NCBI GenBank assembly: GCA_027577415.1
Contig: JANBQS010000930.1
Span: 1-10,309 of the forward strand
Source: Coemansia sp. RSA 922
Lineage: Eukaryota; Kickxellomycota; Kickxellomycetes; Kickxellales; Kickxellaceae
Direction of reading: 5' to 3'
Length of the DNA stretch: 10,309 bases
Shown here: piece after piece, positions 1 through 7,568 of the stretch
Layout: every line of letters starts with the position of its first letter
How positions within the stretch are numbered: position 1 is the stretch's first letter
The notes under the pieces: generated by a model
What the model saw: the letters and a program-made list of their open reading frames with translations, nothing else
Told to the model about the DNA's origin: nothing
Databases searched by the model: none
Position numbers and translations under genes: made by a program

Positions 1-912
1 ATAAAAGGGCAACTGGCGGCAGATCCAGCCGGTTATAAACGACAGCGACATCAACCGGGCTGGCAAATAACAAGAAAAAAGGCACCCCCTCCTCCTTCTT
101 CGAACAAGCGACAGACAAAGGAGAAAGACGGTACATAATTGGCGGTCCGAAAGCGTGCGAGTATGCACAGGACGAAATGACAGCCGTGGCAAATTTGCAA
201 TGAACATGGACAGGAGGCATCCAGCAAAGGCGCATGGAGGCGGTGGCGGCTACCGCTATACGCAATCATCGTCCTCCGGGTCGATTGAGAATAGCGGCGT
301 AATTCCTTCTAGTGGTCAGATGGGGTTGGCAGTAGATGCAAAGCAGCCCGTGAATGGGACCGCTCCTCCCATCTATAGACACTAAGGTCTGCGTTGTCTT
401 GTTCATGCACCTATCCCACCTGAATAAGGAGGCACGTTTCCAGTGTCTTGTTGTGTGGGTGCACTTGCCGCTTTTGGCGTTCATTGCTCGTCCAAATTTA
501 GTATGCGCGGGGAGGCTGTCAGGCAAATAATATATTTGCTGATGACTTGCAGCTCCAGCCGCAGTGGCAACCAATTTGGCAGAGCGCTCGGCTGACAAAA
601 GTACGCGACTACGCGTAGAAGCAAAGCAAAAAGTGGACACCAGTGGCGCGAGGCCATACACATACTCCACACTCGGTTTCATTGCATCATTCACACTGAA
701 AGACATTCACGGCAAAGGTCAGCAGTTGTGTTTGTGGATTTCAAGTATCCATTCAGACAGCAGTGACAACAGGTGTCACAACGTAAACAATGTGTATTGC
801 CGTCACAGTACTTATCTCTTTGGTATGTATCCACAGTCGATGTGTGGGCTTGTCGCTTGATCCCAAATTAGGTACATGGGGAGAACAATCGCTTACTTTG
901 TTGCCAGGTAGA

Positions 913-932
913 ATTGATTCCTTGGGATCAAT
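913..932. repeat. Short inverted repeat, two-base loop
   Basis: ATTGATTCC and GGGATCAAT are separated by TT. They pair over nine positions, one of them a G-T wobble. No neighbouring gene or T-run gives it a role, so it may be chance. Confidence 0.4.
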
Positions 933-2019
933 GGCTAGGTTGTATTTTGCAGAACAAAGGAAATTCAACGGCCGAATTGGAGCGCCTGGCACGCAAAAGG
1001 CCGAGGTCCATGTCTGATGCAGCGATTTAACAGCTGGCCGCAGCGCTGGTGAGAGGGAGTGAGGGCGGTGAGGAATGAGTGTTTATCCCTTTTGACCACC
1101 AACAAGGAACAATGCCCACCTGTAGACCACTACAATGTCGTACGCCACCCTCACCATTGACTAGCACACTAGAGAGCCATTGTTCCAAATTTGAACCTTT
1201 ATTTTCCAGCCCAAGCCAATCTATTTTTTTTTCGTCACATAAAGGCGGCTGTAAAATTTCGATACCATTCAACGCATAGTGCGCACGTGCTGTCTTGGAA
1301 ATGTGTGGGGGAAGAGCCGAAAAATGGACATTTCGCTTGTTGGCTTATGCTTAACTGCCGGGGCAATACAAGAAAGTGCCGGTATTAAGTCAATTGCCAA
1401 TATTCTTTACGGATCTCAAATAATTTTGATAAAGGAAACCCCCAAGTTTGGCCGAGCATGATCTGAATACAGCCAGAGGGGATCCGAGTGTGGCGACTAT
1501 ACCTGGTACGGATTGGGCGATGAGTGCATGAAAGATAAATTGCGATCATATCTCTTACCCGCCCCCAAAGTCGTCCATGAGCCTCACTTACCACTGACTC
1601 GATTACACAGACAATGGACGTAGCGAACATTTCATATGAGCCGTGTATGTTGACACTTGAGCGCCAGCCGCACAGCCGCATTTGATAGCGTGGTGGTGAA
1701 TGGCGTTTGCACGCAATATTTACTCACAAACTTTCTGGCTTTGGCCCACACACTGGTGCTGACCCTTTACGGATCCTGTGGCAACTGTTTTGCCTGATCG
1801 ACAGGTTTTACTGGCCATTCAATTGAGCTTGAGCTTACCCCCTAGACCCGATCTAGTCAGAAGCTGGTACATGTGCTGTAGCTCCTAATAACGATATGAT
1901 CAGTAGGGAGTCGCGAGGCTTCTGCCTTTGCGCTGACTCTACGCTTTATTTTACTTTTTTTTGGCCTACAGGGAGTTCCCGATAGCCTGTTGAAAGTAAA
2001 GACCACACAGCGATAGCAT

Positions 2020-2096
2020 TTGTCGATACACTATAGACAATGGCGGTACTCGCCTAACAATCAGGCGCGCCCATGTTTTGCCGCGCCACCCTTTTT
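2020..2096. repeat. Cluster of inverted repeats ending in a T-run
   Basis: Three pairings occur in under 80 bases. TTGTCGATA/TATAGACAA (2020-2040) has one mismatch and a 3-base spacer. CGCCT/AGGCG lies at 2051-2067 with a 7-base loop. GGCGCG/CGCGCC (2064-2087) has a 12-base loop and overlaps the second stem. A run of six T follows at about 2092-2097. GC-rich stems followed by T6 on the plus strand resemble the 3' end of a structured RNA polymerase III transcript. I could not find upstream A or B boxes, so this is only a candidate. Confidence 0.4.
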
Positions 2097-2624
2097 TATT
2101 TTTCTCGCGCTGCACTCAGAGCAAGAGTCAAAGCACTGGGGGGTTTAGTGTATGTTTGCGGTAGCAAACACTGAGATGAGTTATGTTGCCACATCAAAAC
2201 ATAGGGAAAAAAGTTAGGTGACTGAGATCTCACAGGCCATGTGGATATATAAACATTCTTAGAGGCGTCGGCAGGGAAGCAAAATACCGCCGAGTTTGGC
2301 AATCCGCGCAAGTGCCATGGCGTAAACATGCTCTCCGCCACGATTTAGGAACTGGTTCGATATAGATGGACGACCCAACCCAGATGTAGGCTCGGTGGCG
2401 AATACGATATCTGATTTTTATGCAAGCACACGTTCCTTTTTTTGGCGTATGATTGTTTAGATGGGATTTTGGACGGGCGCACAGACATGGAGTCTCCATT
2501 CAAGCAAATACACTCATCAGTAAACTGTGGCCATCGCCGGTTTCTCGTTTTCGCTTATCTAGAGTCATTCTGCCAGCCACACTAACGGTCGCAGGCGGTC
2601 TTTTCCAGCTTGTTAACAGACTCG

Positions 2625-2646
2625 TCTCTGCGTAACGACGCAGAGA
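2625..2646. repeat. Perfect 9-bp inverted repeat, 4-base loop
   Basis: TCTCTGCGT and ACGCAGAGA flank the loop AACG. This is the longest perfect short-loop inverted repeat I noticed outside genes. It lies about 250 bp upstream of the start codon at 2896, so it could be a palindromic operator or a hairpin. No matching factor is known to me. Confidence 0.6.
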
Positions 2647-2789
2647 TCAGCTCACTTCTGGCTGCTGCCTGTGCAACAGGGCATCGGTCGATTGGCAGGG
2701 TTTTCTTTTTCCACGGTGTATTAATAGATGCGCTCAAGGATTTTCCTCTTGCAAACGAGCCAAACTCACTCTTTACGCAAAACTCTGCA

Positions 2790-2895
2790 TAGCCCTTTTT
2801 CACCTCTTTCTCTTTGCTATCACACTTTTTGCTTTATTTGCTTCGTGTGTTTTTATTATTCCTTTACGCACAGACGCTCGCTCTGTAATCTAACG
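2790..2895 (+). promoter_or_regulatory. Pyrimidine-rich core promoter / 5' leader of the S1-like gene
   Basis: Long C/T tracts (for example 2795-2870) precede the ATG at 2896. Such tracts are typical of fungal core promoters and leaders. The start context is AACG-ATG with A at -3, which favours initiation here. An in-frame ATG at 2728 would add 56 residues encoded by this low-complexity pyrimidine stretch and would bury the signal peptide, so I treat it as not used. Confidence 0.5.
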
Positions 2896-4107
2896 ATGAC
2901 AAACCATGGCACATCGTTGGCAGTCGTGCTGGCTATTGTAGCCATTGTCCTCATATCTAGCGTAGCCGCCGAGTCGTCCGTAATAAAGATGACCGACTAC
3001 CCGTCTATTCTCTATGTCGCAACGCCCTTTTCGCTGTGCTTTGGAGCCTTGCTTACGCCACGTACCGTGATTACTGACGCCCGCTGCCTGTTTCCGTTCT
3101 CCAACACATCGAGCGTCCCCGATGTGGCCAGCGGCACACTCAAGCCGGATTACTTGATGGTTGCTCTGCCCACAGTTAATACCTCGGCTACAATGCACAA
3201 CATCCTGCTTTCGACTCAGGTGTACACGACCGAGGCACAGGCTGGGTTCCGGGCTACAACTTTCTTGAGTCTGGCTGCTGCCCTTGTCGACAACTCGACG
3301 TTCTACGCTGTCAACACATCTGCTGTCCATGCCTACTATCCACAGACCCAGTCCTCCAAAGGCGCCCAGCAAAACTTTAACGTAGGTATTGTCACACTCA
3401 AGGTCCCGATCAAGGGCGCTCAGTTGGCCTCGCTACAGCTCGATGACCTGAACGCCGACACTGACGGCTTGACTGCTATTACCTTTTCGCCACCCAACAC
3501 CAAAACTGACGCCGCGTCGCAACAAGTACTCTACAACGGTATCGATTTGACCAAGGTCCAAAAGACAGCAGTATCATCGCTGAAGCGCAAAGAGTGCGAC
3601 AGCAACTATATGAAGGCTTACGACTTGAGCGACATGAAGAGCTTCCCGGGTCATGAGCTGCCTGACAACAGCTCGCCAATTTATTGCTCGAAGCTGTACG
3701 ATAACACTACGCAGTGCAAGATAGACACGAGCATTGCCATCAGCAACAATGGCCCCAACGTCAACTCTATCGACCTCAACTCTACCATTTTCATTATTCC
3801 CCATGGCTCATCGGTCAAAGTCGTTAGCATCGGCAGGCCACACTTGTTCGAGGCAACATCAAGTGCACTCACTCCATGCGACGCTAATGGGTTTATCCAT
3901 TTCATACGTACTGGCCTGTACACAGACTGGATCGGATGGGCAACTCGGGGATCTATTGCCTCCAACGGCTCTTGGGTCGACAAGCCCAGCTCTGGTAATG
4001 TTCTTGGCGACTTTAACCCAAATGGTGCCACTGCACTTGCACCTCAGCTTTTTACACTGATAACTGTCGTGACAGCCTTGCTTGTTGCTATCACTGCTGC
4101 CTTTTAA
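2896..4107 (+). CDS. Secreted GPI-anchor-type protein, degenerate trypsin-fold (S1) pseudoprotease
   Basis: The protein has 403 residues. Residues 1-26 form a signal peptide (hydrophobic 8-21, then SSVAA before the likely cut). A hydrophobic tail (about 383-403) behind NPNGATALAPQ looks like a GPI signal, with omega near N376. Eight N-glycosylation sequons (N70, 95, 133, 140, 258, 270, 295, 357) support a surface location. LCFGALLTPRTVITDARC (47-64) matches the chymotrypsin CGGSLIS...TAAHC block, including the Cys42-Cys58 pair (C48, C64), but Arg63 replaces the catalytic His. FNVGIVTLKVPI (161-172) matches the DIALLKL block with Asn162 for Asp102. SNNGP (283-287) aligns with DSGGP, so Ser195 would be Asn. 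FIRTGLYTDWI (336-346) matches the C-terminal VYTRV..Y.DWI. There is no R-IVGG activation site. The fold is inferred from these blocks. If right, it is not a protease but a wall or surface binding protein. It converges on the SAP-domain gene. Confidence 0.6.
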   Translation: MTNHGTSLAVVLAIVAIVLISSVAAESSVIKMTDYPSILYVATPFSLCFGALLTPRTVITDARCLFPFSNTSSVPDVASGTLKPDYLMVALPTVNTSATMHNILLSTQVYTTEAQAGFRATTFLSLAAALVDNSTFYAVNTSAVHAYYPQTQSSKGAQQNFNVGIVTLKVPIKGAQLASLQLDDLNADTDGLTAITFSPPNTKTDAASQQVLYNGIDLTKVQKTAVSSLKRKECDSNYMKAYDLSDMKSFPGHELPDNSSPIYCSKLYDNTTQCKIDTSIAISNNGPNVNSIDLNSTIFIIPHGSSVKVVSIGRPHLFEATSSALTPCDANGFIHFIRTGLYTDWIGWATRGSIASNGSWVDKPSSGNVLGDFNPNGATALAPQLFTLITVVTALLVAITAAF

Positions 4108-4149
4108 TTTCTCCATTTGTTTTTCGTAGTCAAGTCATAGTTGGCGGTT

Positions 4150-4155
4150 AATAAA
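4150..4155 (+). terminator. Poly(A) signal of the S1-like gene
   Basis: An exact AATAAA lies about 43 bases after the TAA stop at 4105-4107, in an A-rich context. This is a usual position for fungal 3' end formation. It also lies about 40 bases beyond the stop of the convergent gene, so the two 3' UTRs probably overlap. Confidence 0.5.
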
Positions 4156-4195
4156 TAATGAAACAACAGAAATGAAACAGGGGCTATCTGGGTGC

Positions 4196-6322
4196 TTACT
4201 TTGCAGCCGAGTGCTTTGCTGCTACGGGCTTCGCGGGCCGGTTGTAGGGGTTGAAGCGGGCCTTGCCATCAACGGGTTTTGCTAGCTTGCCAGGTTCGGG
4301 CTTGGGCAATACCTTTGCCGTGGCTTTCTGTGACCGGATCTCCTTAGTGCGCGTAGGCCTCATGTAGTTAGGCAAATCCTTGCTAGCCAAGTCTTTGGCT
4401 GCAGTGCTTGCGGCCGGCGCTGGCACAGATTTGATAGGCTTAACAGTGACCACATTCGGCTTGGCCATGCTCTTTGGATCTGGCACGCTGGGCTTGACGG
4501 CCTTGACCTTGGGCGGTGGCGGTTTGGAGTTGATATACGACTTGAGTTTGGACTCTACGTTACGGACTCCCGCGGGTTGAGTAGTCAGCGGCTTGGTAGT
4601 AGCAGTGGTAGGAGCCGAATCGGGCTTAGTGACCGCCTGCTTGGGTGCAGGCTTGACGACCTCCGGCTTTTTGGGTGCCTGAATCTTGCTCTCGACTGCC
4701 GCCTTCTTTGGTGCATTTTTCGACGCCACCAAAGCAGCTACAGATCTTGGCTTGGCGATCTTCCGAGCCATTGGAATCTGCGAGGGCTTAGCAACAGGCG
4801 CAGCACTCTCCTTCGGTACGCTTGGCTTGGTAGGCACAGCGGCATCGGGCTTTGCCTTGGGCAGTGAGCTTTCAGTCTTTGGCGCAACGATGGGAGCTGC
4901 TGGCTTGACCACATCGACCTGAACTGCAGCAGCGGGGGCAACGGGCTTGACGACTGAAGGTGTAGCTGCTGTCTTTGGCGTAGCTGCAGATTTTGCTGGA
5001 GTAGCCGCAGGTTTTGCAGGAGTAGCAGCGGTCTTTGCTGGAGTGGCGACGGTCCTTGCTGGAGTAGCAGCGGCTTTTGCCGGGGTAGCGGCAGTCTTAG
5101 CAGGAGTAGCAGCGGTCTTTGCTGGAGTAGCAGCGGTCTTTGCTGGAGTAGCAGTGGTCTTAGCAGGAGTAGCAGCTGTCTTTGGCGTAGCCGCAGGTTT
5201 AGCCGGAGTGGCAACGGTCCTTGCTGGAGTAGCAACGGCCTTTGCTGGAGTAGCAGCAGGTCTAGTCGGTGTAGCAGCGGTCTTTGGAGTAGCAGGAGTC
5301 TTCGCTTTCAAGGCACTCTTAGCAGGCGACAACAACGCGACAGTATCAGGCTTCTTGGCCCCCCGCGACTTTTTCGGGCTGAAAATAGTCGAGACAGGCT
5401 CGCTGTCGATTTTCACACTAGCCGCAGCATCCACAAGCGGCGCAAAATCGACATCTGCTGCTTTAGACACGGGTGTTGTAGGCGGCGGGCCAAACAAGAT
5501 TGTCGACGATAAAACCGCCGCATCACCCGTCGACTGTACACGACTATCGACAACAACGGTCTTTGAGCCATCAAGCGATGCACCAGGCGCAGCTGTACGC
5601 TGACTCTTAGCTGTCATCGACTTGCCTCTCGTCGACTTTCTTTTAGCACGCGCCGATTGCGGCTGAACCGATGGAGACTTGAATAAAACCTCGACGCGTG
5701 GCCGCTTATTAGAATCAACCACATCCTCATTGACGCGCTTTGGTGTAGCAGTAACCTTTTTCGCAGACCAGTGGTTAGCAATAGAATCGCCAGAACTAAA
5801 TAGTTTATCGTGTGCCTTATCAAACGCAATAGTCTTGGTCGCCGTCTTGCTCCTAGGCGTCCTTACTAGTCCATACGCAGGGTTATACTTTTCAATATCC
5901 TCTTTGCCCATTTCTGCTGCGATGGCGGCGGCGCGGGCTTCTAACTGAGCAGTGAATTTTTCGACCTGGCTGGCGAACTGCGCTGGCTCTACTACGGTTA
6001 TTGACTCGGGCGCGTCCATAGGCTCTGTGGCTAGTAGCGGGACTACTTTGAATAGCTTTTCGGGCGTTGCGATTCCGTCAGCAGGTAGTGTGCTTGACTT
6101 GCTCTCCTCGGCCGCGCTGTCGTACCGCTGGTCGTCATCGCTATCATCAGTATCGTTGCTGACATGGTCGCTGCCGCCGTTGTTGATGCACTCTATTAAG
6201 CGCTCGATAATCTCTTCGCTTTTGCCGTTGGCCTTGACACCGTGCTTTTTGCAAAGCGTTTGCAACTGCTTGCGCTTGAACGTGTGTAACTCTTCGATAT
6301 TGATATCAGCTAACGTCGCCAT
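4196..6322 (-). CDS. SAP-domain protein with ATPAK repeats, NuSAP-like
   Basis: The protein has 708 residues, starting at the first ATG. Residues 9-45 form a SAP motif (helix, RKQLQTLCKKHGVKANGK, helix EEIIERLIEC), a DNA/chromatin-binding fold. An acidic stretch (57-64) follows. FDKAHDKLFSSGDSI (167-181) resembles the F-x3-H-x3-F-x4-SI motif of vertebrate NuSAP, a SAP-containing spindle microtubule protein. Basic clusters KRPR (206-209) and AKRKSTRGK (226-234) are probable nuclear localisation signals. Residues 344-456 carry 17 ATP-containing units, mostly 7 residues apart, 13 of them full CDK sites (TPxK/R). More CDK-type sites are TPKR (193-196), SPKK (315-318) and SPAK (332-335). The rest (460-708) is Ala/Pro/Lys-rich and probably disordered, ending in ARFNPYNRP. 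The SAP domain is secure. The NuSAP link rests on architecture and one motif. It could instead be another chromatin scaffold or linker-histone-tail-like protein. Confidence 0.75.
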   Translation of the reverse strand: MATLADINIEELHTFKRKQLQTLCKKHGVKANGKSEEIIERLIECINNGGSDHVSNDTDDSDDDQRYDSAAEESKSSTLPADGIATPEKLFKVVPLLATEPMDAPESITVVEPAQFASQVEKFTAQLEARAAAIAAEMGKEDIEKYNPAYGLVRTPRSKTATKTIAFDKAHDKLFSSGDSIANHWSAKKVTATPKRVNEDVVDSNKRPRVEVLFKSPSVQPQSARAKRKSTRGKSMTAKSQRTAAPGASLDGSKTVVVDSRVQSTGDAAVLSSTILFGPPPTTPVSKAADVDFAPLVDAAASVKIDSEPVSTIFSPKKSRGAKKPDTVALLSPAKSALKAKTPATPKTAATPTRPAATPAKAVATPARTVATPAKPAATPKTAATPAKTTATPAKTAATPAKTAATPAKTAATPAKAAATPARTVATPAKTAATPAKPAATPAKSAATPKTAATPSVVKPVAPAAAVQVDVVKPAAPIVAPKTESSLPKAKPDAAVPTKPSVPKESAAPVAKPSQIPMARKIAKPRSVAALVASKNAPKKAAVESKIQAPKKPEVVKPAPKQAVTKPDSAPTTATTKPLTTQPAGVRNVESKLKSYINSKPPPPKVKAVKPSVPDPKSMAKPNVVTVKPIKSVPAPAASTAAKDLASKDLPNYMRPTRTKEIRSQKATAKVLPKPEPGKLAKPVDGKARFNPYNRPAKPVAAKHSAAK
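4955..5293 (-). repeat. In-frame 21-bp minisatellite encoding ATPAK heptads
   Basis: About 17 degenerate units, mostly 21 bp and a few 18 bp (ATPKTA), encode residues 344-456 of the SAP protein. Several adjacent units near 5085-5160 are almost identical at the DNA level, which suggests recent expansion by slippage or unequal exchange. The length is a multiple of three throughout. The copy number is probably polymorphic between strains (inference). Confidence 0.9.
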
Positions 6323-6524
6323 TTTGTGAGTTAAAACAAAAAGAATAAAAGGAGTGGGTTGAAATTAATAATATAAAATAAAGGGAAGAGAAAGAGAAAA
6401 AGGGAAGCTAGTGTTTACGATTAGAGCTCACGTTTTTTTTGTTTACGCCATGCGTTGATCCAGTTGTTTTCCAAACATATTGATTGAGATTACTCAATTA
6501 TGAAGAAAAATACGTGTCAATATT
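6323..6524 (-). promoter_or_regulatory. Promoter of the SAP gene with two forkhead-type sites
   Basis: This 202-bp gap separates the SAP start from the GCIP stop in tandem on the minus strand. TGTTTACG occurs at 6412-6419 and 6441-6448. Read on the minus strand these are CGTAAACA, in sense orientation, 90 to 126 bp upstream of the ATG and 29 bp apart. They match the forkhead core RTAAAYA, which drives G2/M genes in yeasts. A long C/T tract (minus strand, 6325-6410) with a TATA-like AT-rich centre (6366-6380) lies between the sites and the start. Confidence 0.6.
6481..6500 (-). repeat. Stem-loop in the 3' UTR of the GCIP gene
   Basis: TGATTGAG and CTCAATTA flank the loop ATTA and pair over eight positions with one G-T wobble. 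It begins about 24 bases past the GCIP stop codon, so it would be in the 3' UTR of that transcript. It could serve in 3' end formation or RNA binding. No AATAAA is visible on the minus strand in this gap. Confidence 0.45.
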
Positions 6525-7568
6525 TTAGCGTACTACGTGGTATGTGTGCTTTGAAACGTCGAGTCGCTTGCGGCACTGCTCAAACCAGGACAGATGCGAG
6601 TCGTCAACAAAGGTAATAGCCAGTGTAACCAGGTTGCTCATAGCCTCCGTCAGCTTAGCTGCCTCCAGCCGTACAGCCTGCTTCCACTCATCGCCATCGG
6701 CTGACAGAGCAGCTACCAACTCATCCACAGAGTCCTGCACGGGCCGCCCCAAGTCCAACAGTCTATCCAGCCACACGACATGTTCCTCATCAAAGGTCTC
6801 GCAGTCGCGGATACACCGCAGTCCAACTTTCTCGCAGACCTGCTTAGCAGACAAAATAAGCTTATACATAGTACGCGCCTCCTCTATCCTGTCCTTGGGA
6901 ATATCGGGACTAAATTCATCCATACTATCGCTCTCCTCGTCATCTCCATCCTTGGTCGTCTGGTTTTCAGATTCGGTCAGCGATTCGTCCAACTCTTCAG
7001 CGGCGTCTTTGACCAGCCCGCTAACCACCGACTGCCAAATAGTAAGGACGGCAGCACGATTATCAACAGGTATCTGTTTTAGTTCTTTGCAATGCTCCCA
7101 GAACACACCCGTTGACGACATATATGGCATATCGGCCATAATGGCAGAACTTAATTCGACCTTGACATCCAAAAACGTGTTTATAAGCAAGACCATAGCG
7201 ACCAAAGCCTTGCAAACAGCTCGACGAACTTCAACCAGGTAAGTGCGACCGGCGATCTTTGGGATACGACCAAAATGCTGAACTAGCTGGAATAGACCAG
7301 CATTGATCTTTGGACATAAAGCACGGATCTCGGCATCTAGTGCGGGCGGCTTACAGGCAATTATAAAGCGTGTCACTTCTTGGTCTACTGCCGTTACTAT
7401 GTCGTGGATAACTTTGGAAAAGGTCTGGCCCGAAAACCCGGAATTATTCTCGTCTGTGCCCTCGAATTTGCGAGCGTGCTCAAGTAGGACTATTACGTTG
7501 AGCCCTGCTGCATGCAGGTACTCCTGGGTCTCCTTTGCAATATCGTTGGCAACGACGGCAGAGGACAT
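6525..7568 (-). CDS. GCIP / cyclin-D1-binding protein 1 family protein
   Basis: The protein has 347 residues from the ATG at 7568 (human CCNDBP1 is about the same size). The open frame extends 11 codons upstream to a TTG, which is not a likely start. It is mostly helical. The N-terminal part (about 1-185) holds FSKVIHDIVTAVDQEVTRFI (50-69), a hydrophobic run ALVAMVLLINTFLD (121-134) and TGVFWEHCKEL (153-163), which resemble conserved blocks of the GCIP family. An acidic linker (191-220, DDEESDSMDEF) separates a C-terminal helical half containing DGDEWKQAV (291-299). Animal relatives bind cyclin D1 and GRAP2 and influence Rb/E2F signalling. The function in fungi is unsettled. The family call is from pattern recognition of these blocks. 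It shares a 314-bp divergent promoter with the securin-like gene. Confidence 0.7.
   Translation of the reverse strand: MSSAVVANDIAKETQEYLHAAGLNVIVLLEHARKFEGTDENNSGFSGQTFSKVIHDIVTAVDQEVTRFIIACKPPALDAEIRALCPKINAGLFQLVQHFGRIPKIAGRTYLVEVRRAVCKALVAMVLLINTFLDVKVELSSAIMADMPYMSSTGVFWEHCKELKQIPVDNRAAVLTIWQSVVSGLVKDAAEELDESLTESENQTTKDGDDEESDSMDEFSPDIPKDRIEEARTMYKLILSAKQVCEKVGLRCIRDCETFDEEHVVWLDRLLDLGRPVQDSVDELVAALSADGDEWKQAVRLEAAKLTEAMSNLVTLAITFVDDSHLSWFEQCRKRLDVSKHTYHVVR

Larger units (their letters stand above)
1..2727. other. Long region without a recognisable gene
   Basis: Open reading frames here are short (the longest from an ATG is about 146 codons, minus strand, 266-706), overlap on both strands and contain no domain, signal peptide or composition bias that I recognise. 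I looked for tRNA T-loops (TTCRANY with a matching stem) and for core motifs of U1, U2, U4, U5, U6, RNase P and SRP RNAs, and found none convincing. What can be seen: a TATA-like stretch near 2242-2252, forkhead-type CGTAAACA octamers at 782-789 and 2321-2328, a 10-bp palindrome at 609-618, several inverted repeats (listed separately), and an isolated 3' splice-site-like sequence ending at 1971. It may be long regulatory DNA for the gene at 2896, a noncoding RNA locus or decayed sequence. Confidence 0.6.

Noticed and set aside
266..706. 146-codon open frame from an ATG on the minus strand
   Set aside because: No motif, no signal peptide, no composition typical of the window's genes, and it overlaps other random frames. 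I cannot support it as a gene.
1405..1775. CTTTACGGATC occurring at 1405-1415 and 1765-1775
   Set aside because: About one 11-base repeat is expected by chance in 2.7 kb, and there is no further similarity around the copies.
2351..2365. GGTTCGATA, a tRNA T-loop look-alike
   Set aside because: The flanking bases do not form a T stem and no acceptor or anticodon arm is visible.
2728..2895. In-frame ATG at 2728 adding 56 residues to the surface protein
   Set aside because: The extension is encoded by the pyrimidine-rich leader and would place the signal peptide internally. The ATG at 2896 has a good context and a clean signal peptide.
4947..5603. 218-codon open frame on the plus strand rich in AGVAAVF repeats
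   Set aside because: It is the antisense reading of the 21-bp ATPAK repeat of the SAP gene. A repeat whose unit is a multiple of three stays open in other frames. The SAP frame has a recognisable domain and a proper start.
6544..7242. 232-codon open frame on the plus strand, Ser-rich
   Set aside because: It is antisense to the GCIP-like gene, with no recognisable motif and no start context. Its Ser-rich composition mirrors the opposite strand.
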